From: Roseinatronobacter thiooxidans
GTDB lineage: Bacteria > Pseudomonadota > Alphaproteobacteria > Rhodobacterales > Rhodobacteraceae
Assembly (NCBI RefSeq): GCF_001870675.1
Contig: NZ_MEHT01000018.1
Location: 124,001 to 188,000, forward strand
Reading direction: 5' to 3'
Length of the DNA stretch: 64,000 nt
Shown: positions 61,522-64,000 of the stretch, piece after piece
Layout of the letters: every line of letters begins with the position of its first letter
How positions within the stretch are numbered: position 1 is the first letter of the stretch
Notes under the pieces: generated by a model
Databases searched by the model: none
Told to the model about the DNA's origin: nothing
What the model saw: the letters and a program-made list of their open reading frames with translations, nothing else
Position numbers and translations under genes: made by a program

Positions 61522-62550
61522 ATGGGCCATCAACAAGCGGACAGCGCGGGTCAGCATGCATGCCTGCATCTGGGGTTTCTGATCTTTTCAGGCTTTCCGA
61601 TGGCCTGTCTGACCTCGATGATTGAACCCTTGCGGGCCGCAAACGAGATTTCGGGGCGCGAGGCGTTTCGCTGGTCGCTGATCTCGGAAGATGGGGCAGC
61701 GGTGGAAAGCAGCGCGAAAGTTGCGTTTCACCCCTCTGCCAAACTTGCTGGCGTGCGGGGGGTGGATCATATCGTCCTGCTTTCGCCGCCAAATGGGCGG
61801 TTTGCCAACCCGCGGCAGGGCAATGGCGCGCTGCGCGCGCTGGCACGCCACGGCACAGTTCTGGGGGGTGTTAGTGGGGGGGTGTTTCCGCTGGCGCGGG
61901 CGGGGCTGCTGGAGGGGCATGTCACCTCGGTGCATTGGTGCTATGCCAGCGCCTTTGCCGATGAATTCCCCGACCACCCCACCACGGATGAGGTGATCGC
62001 AGCCCAAGGGCGGCGGCTGACAGTCTCGGGGGCGGCGGCGGCGTTCGATGCCGCCCTGATGCTGATTGACCAGCGCCTTGGGCGCGAGGTCATGACCGAA
62101 GTGGCCTGCTGGTTCCAGCACCCGCAGGTGCGCGGCGCAGGCGAGCGGCAGAAAATCCCCGCGCTGCGCGCCGCCGCCACATCCGACATGCTGCCCGAGC
62201 CTGTAGGCCGCGCGGTGCGGATCATGTCGGAAAATCTGGCAGAGCCGGTCAGCATTGCCGATATCTGCGCGCAGATCGACCTGTCGCCGCGCCATCTGGA
62301 ACGGCTGTTCAAAACGCTGACGGGCAAAAGCCCGCTTGTCTATTATCGCAACCTGCGGCTGGCGGCGGCGCGGCAACTGGTGATGTATTCCAACAAATCC
62401 ATGAACGAGGTGGCGCAGGCCATCGGCTATGCCAGCGCCAGCCCCTTCCGCCAGCGCTATCTGGAAACCTATGGCCTGACGCCAGACGAGGAACGGCGCA
62501 AGATCAACACCTTCCGCGTGCGCGACAACCGGCCTGTGCCATCGGTTTAA
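61522..62550 (+). CDS. GlxA family AraC-type transcriptional regulator
   Basis: 342 residues: an N-terminal DJ-1/PfpI-like domain (about 15-200, LGFLIFSGFPMACLTSMIEPLRAANE; Cys is not the nucleophile type) and a C-terminal AraC helix-turn-helix pair (about 215-330, SIADICAQIDLSPRHLERLFKTLTGKSPLVYYRNLRL and AIGYASASPFRQRYLETYGLTPDE). Such GlxA/FtrA-type regulators sense amino acid or carnitine-related ligands. ATG 61522 follows GAAGGAGCGAGGGG, and the earlier readings are not conserved. Divergent from the Ldh-family dehydrogenase. Confidence 0.9.
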   Translation: MGHQQADSAGQHACLHLGFLIFSGFPMACLTSMIEPLRAANEISGREAFRWSLISEDGAAVESSAKVAFHPSAKLAGVRGVDHIVLLSPPNGRFANPRQGNGALRALARHGTVLGGVSGGVFPLARAGLLEGHVTSVHWCYASAFADEFPDHPTTDEVIAAQGRRLTVSGAAAAFDAALMLIDQRLGREVMTEVACWFQHPQVRGAGERQKIPALRAAATSDMLPEPVGRAVRIMSENLAEPVSIADICAQIDLSPRHLERLFKTLTGKSPLVYYRNLRLAAARQLVMYSNKSMNEVAQAIGYASASPFRQRYLETYGLTPDEERRKINTFRVRDNRPVPSV

Positions 62551-62573
62551 GAGCTAGGGACGGAGAAGAAGAC

Positions 62574-62742
62574 AAGCCGCGCAGCGTCGAGCCGCGGTGC
62601 GGCGATCCCCGATCTATGCTGGATAACTTTATGCCAGCCAAATCCGCGTAAGATCAAAGCTGTGCACATCGGCCAGCCAAATCGCCGTGTCGTCGGTGCG
62701 GCCCGGCGATGCGCGGCGGCGCTGTGCGCCTTGATTCCGCGC
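62574..62742. repeat. dispersed palindromic element, full copy C (reverse orientation)
   Basis: Read on the minus strand: GCGCGGAATCAAGGCGCACA, GCCGCGCATCGCCGGGCCGC, CACGGCGATTTGGCTGGCC, TGATCTTACGCGGATTTGGC, TGGCATAAAGTTATCCAGCA, ATCGGGGATCGCCGCACCGC, GGCTCGACGCTGCGCGGCTT. Very close to copy A (23343). It lies in the 275 bp gap between the GlxA-type gene and phaC, with nothing else recognised. Confidence 0.85.
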
Positions 62743-62825
62743 AATCGCACTCAATCGAAAGGCGGGTTTTAACCGCACCCCAAACAAACCAGATACGCAA
62801 GGCACACTATATGATGCGCCAAAAG

Positions 62826-64000
62826 CTAACTCTGGTGAATATACTCCCCCGGTGCCGCAGCCAAGCTTGCCGCAGGCTTTCGCGCGGCCACAAGGCCGCT
62901 GCTTTGATCCTCCAGCCAGCGCGCCCATTCCGGCCACCAAGACCCCCCAACCGGGTCATGCGTGGCAAGCCACCTGTCGGGGCCGACATAATGCGCGCCG
63001 GGCGGTCTGTGCCCCACGCGGTAATGCCGCCCCTTATGCCCCGGTTCAGACAGAATGCCGCCATTATGCCCGCCTTTGGTCAGCACCAGATGCATGTCGC
63101 AATCGGTGAACAAGGCGGTCTTGTAGACCGAGCGCCACGGCGCGATATGGTCCGTCTCTGTGGCGACAACGAACATGGGCGCGTCAATATCTTTCAGCGC
63201 AATCACACGCCCCTCAACCGCAAAGCGCCCTGCCGTGATGCGGTTTTCCAGAAACACGCCGCGCAGATATTCCGAATGCATCCGCGCGGGCATGCGGGTG
63301 GTGTCATTGACCCACACACTCATATCCGTGGGCAAATCCGGCTCTCCCAGAAAATATCGCCGCACCGCGCGCGACCAGATCAGGTCTTCGGAGCGGATCG
63401 CGGCGAATGCGCCCGACATCTGGGGGCGGTCCAGATAGCCTTGCGCCCACATCATGTCTTCCAGATAGGCGACCTGACTTTCATCCAGAAACAGCAGCAA
63501 TTCGCCCGCTTCAACGAAATCCACCTGCGCCGCCATCAGCGTGACAGAGGCCAGCCGCGCGTCACAATCGCGCGCCATTGTCGCGGCAGTGATCGCCAGC
63601 AAGGTGCCGCCCAGACAATAGCCATTCGCATGGACCTTTTGATCGGGCACAATGCCATTCACCACATCCAGCGCCTGCATGACGCCCTGAAGGCGGTAAT
63701 CTTCCAGCGACCATTCCGCATGCTCGGCCCCCGGATTGCGCCAAGAGATGCAAAACACCGTGTAGCCCTGCCCCACCAGCCAGCGGATCAACGAGTTTTC
63801 CGGCGAAAGGTCCAGAATATAGTATTTCATGATCCATGCAGGCACGATCAGCACCGGCTCTGCCTGCACCTTGTCGGTGGTCGGGCTGTACTGGATCAGT
63901 TCCATCAGCGCGTTGCGGTACACCACCTCGCCCGGTGTGCAGGCCAGCACCTTGCCCAAGGCAAATTCCTGCGGCACAGGCCGGTGTTCATGGGCCAGAA
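62826..64000 (-). CDS. phaC: polyhydroxyalkanoate synthase, C-terminal part (runs off the right edge)
   Basis: About 391 residues of a class I-type PHA synthase, with its N-terminus outside the window; the open frame continues to base 64000. Seen are VVYRNALMELIQYSPTTD, VPAWIMKYYILDLSPENSLIRWLVGQGYTVF, the lipase-like GYCLGGT with the nucleophilic cysteine, FVVATETDHIAPWRSVYK (with the catalytic Asp) and KGGHNGGILSEPGHKGR (with the catalytic His). It polymerises hydroxyacyl-CoA to PHA granules. Missing N-terminal residues are expected to hold the granule-association region. No pha neighbours are in view. Partial only because of the window edge. Confidence 0.9.
   Translation of the reverse strand, partial: LAHEHRPVPQEFALGKVLACTPGEVVYRNALMELIQYSPTTDKVQAEPVLIVPAWIMKYYILDLSPENSLIRWLVGQGYTVFCISWRNPGAEHAEWSLEDYRLQGVMQALDVVNGIVPDQKVHANGYCLGGTLLAITAATMARDCDARLASVTLMAAQVDFVEAGELLLFLDESQVAYLEDMMWAQGYLDRPQMSGAFAAIRSEDLIWSRAVRRYFLGEPDLPTDMSVWVNDTTRMPARMHSEYLRGVFLENRITAGRFAVEGRVIALKDIDAPMFVVATETDHIAPWRSVYKTALFTDCDMHLVLTKGGHNGGILSEPGHKGRHYRVGHRPPGAHYVGPDRWLATHDPVGGSWWPEWARWLEDQSSGLVAARKPAASLAAAPGEYIHQS

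Noticed and set aside
1-64000. CRISPR arrays, tRNA, rRNA or tmRNA genes
   Set aside because: No regularly spaced repeats and no cloverleaf or rRNA-like sequence was found by eye; a scan by tRNAscan-SE or Infernal could overturn this.
62826-64000. Truncated PHA synthase as a pseudogene
   Set aside because: The frame is open to the window edge and the catalytic motifs are intact, so the missing N-terminus is only cut by the window.

Overview
The window is a 64 kb stretch of chromosome from an alphaproteobacterium, most likely of the Rhodobacteraceae/Roseobacteraceae group. The evidence is high G+C with codon use to match, a single-gene ALA synthase (hemA, C4 pathway) preceded by an FNR-type box, a DMSP lyase of the DddL type, a divergent putR-putA pair, a NfeD/SPFH pair, a secG-pyrG pair and many 4-nt ATGA overlaps. 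The species cannot be named from the sequence. I saw no rRNA, tRNA, CRISPR array, prophage or intact insertion sequence. Almost everything is housekeeping or ordinary accessory metabolism, densely packed.

Layout. 0-12 kb: M20 dipeptidase, a small exported protein, hemA, a RodZ-like HTH/membrane protein, ispG, the large bifunctional putA with its divergent Lrp-type regulator, a META-domain lipoprotein-like protein and EF-P. 12-22 kb: a short conserved protein, a DsbA-fold isomerase, prs, NfeD/SPFH pair, an MFS drug exporter + DsbA-like + acyl-CoA ligase operon facing an XRE-cupin regulator, and a K+/H+ antiporter. 22-32 kb: a GGCT-amidoligase pair, RarD, murD, a GntP permease, an ornithine cyclodeaminase-like/S-formylglutathione hydrolase pair, an AEC exporter with TetR regulator, RidA and DddL. 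32-45 kb: pyrG, secG, purA, an RNA methyltransferase, PhhB, FemAB-like protein, peroxiredoxin, ferredoxin reductase, rsmD, HAD phosphatase, a TPP enzyme and an FMN reductase. 45-54 kb: DUF2189, CinA-like, GNAT, AhpD-like, the YcjF/YcjX-type pair, hemC and hemE (divergent) and a BKACE enzyme. 54-64 kb: NikR and the nikLMQO nickel importer, separated by a visibly A+T-richer HEPN-like gene; then a ubiG/MddA-like/FAD oxidoreductase operon, a malate/lactate-type dehydrogenase facing a GlxA-type regulator, and the C-terminal part of PHA synthase running off the right edge.

How the parts work together. hemA, hemC and hemE supply three steps of tetrapyrrole synthesis, and hemA carries a perfect FNR-type box, so oxygen control of haem (and possibly bacteriochlorophyll) supply is likely. 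NikR and nikLMQO form one nickel homeostasis unit, with a perfect E. coli-type NikR operator (GTATGA-N16-TCATAC) 23 bp upstream of nikL. DddL (DMSP to DMS plus acrylate) and a protein resembling MddA (methanethiol to DMS) both point to volatile sulfur metabolism in a marine or saline setting. The GGCT-amidoligase pair belongs to a class of neighbourhoods proposed to make and unmake unusual isopeptide or amide bonds and whose substrate is unknown.

The least explained structure is in the intergenic DNA. One dispersed family of about 120-190 bp (five copies, both orientations, one internally deleted) is a large imperfect palindrome with near-repeated termini. A second family is a REP-like nested palindrome (three full copies and one half copy). 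A third short motif (GAGTATTTCYGGCAAGAAAATG) sits in two convergent gene gaps. These are the best candidates for something not covered by standard annotation.
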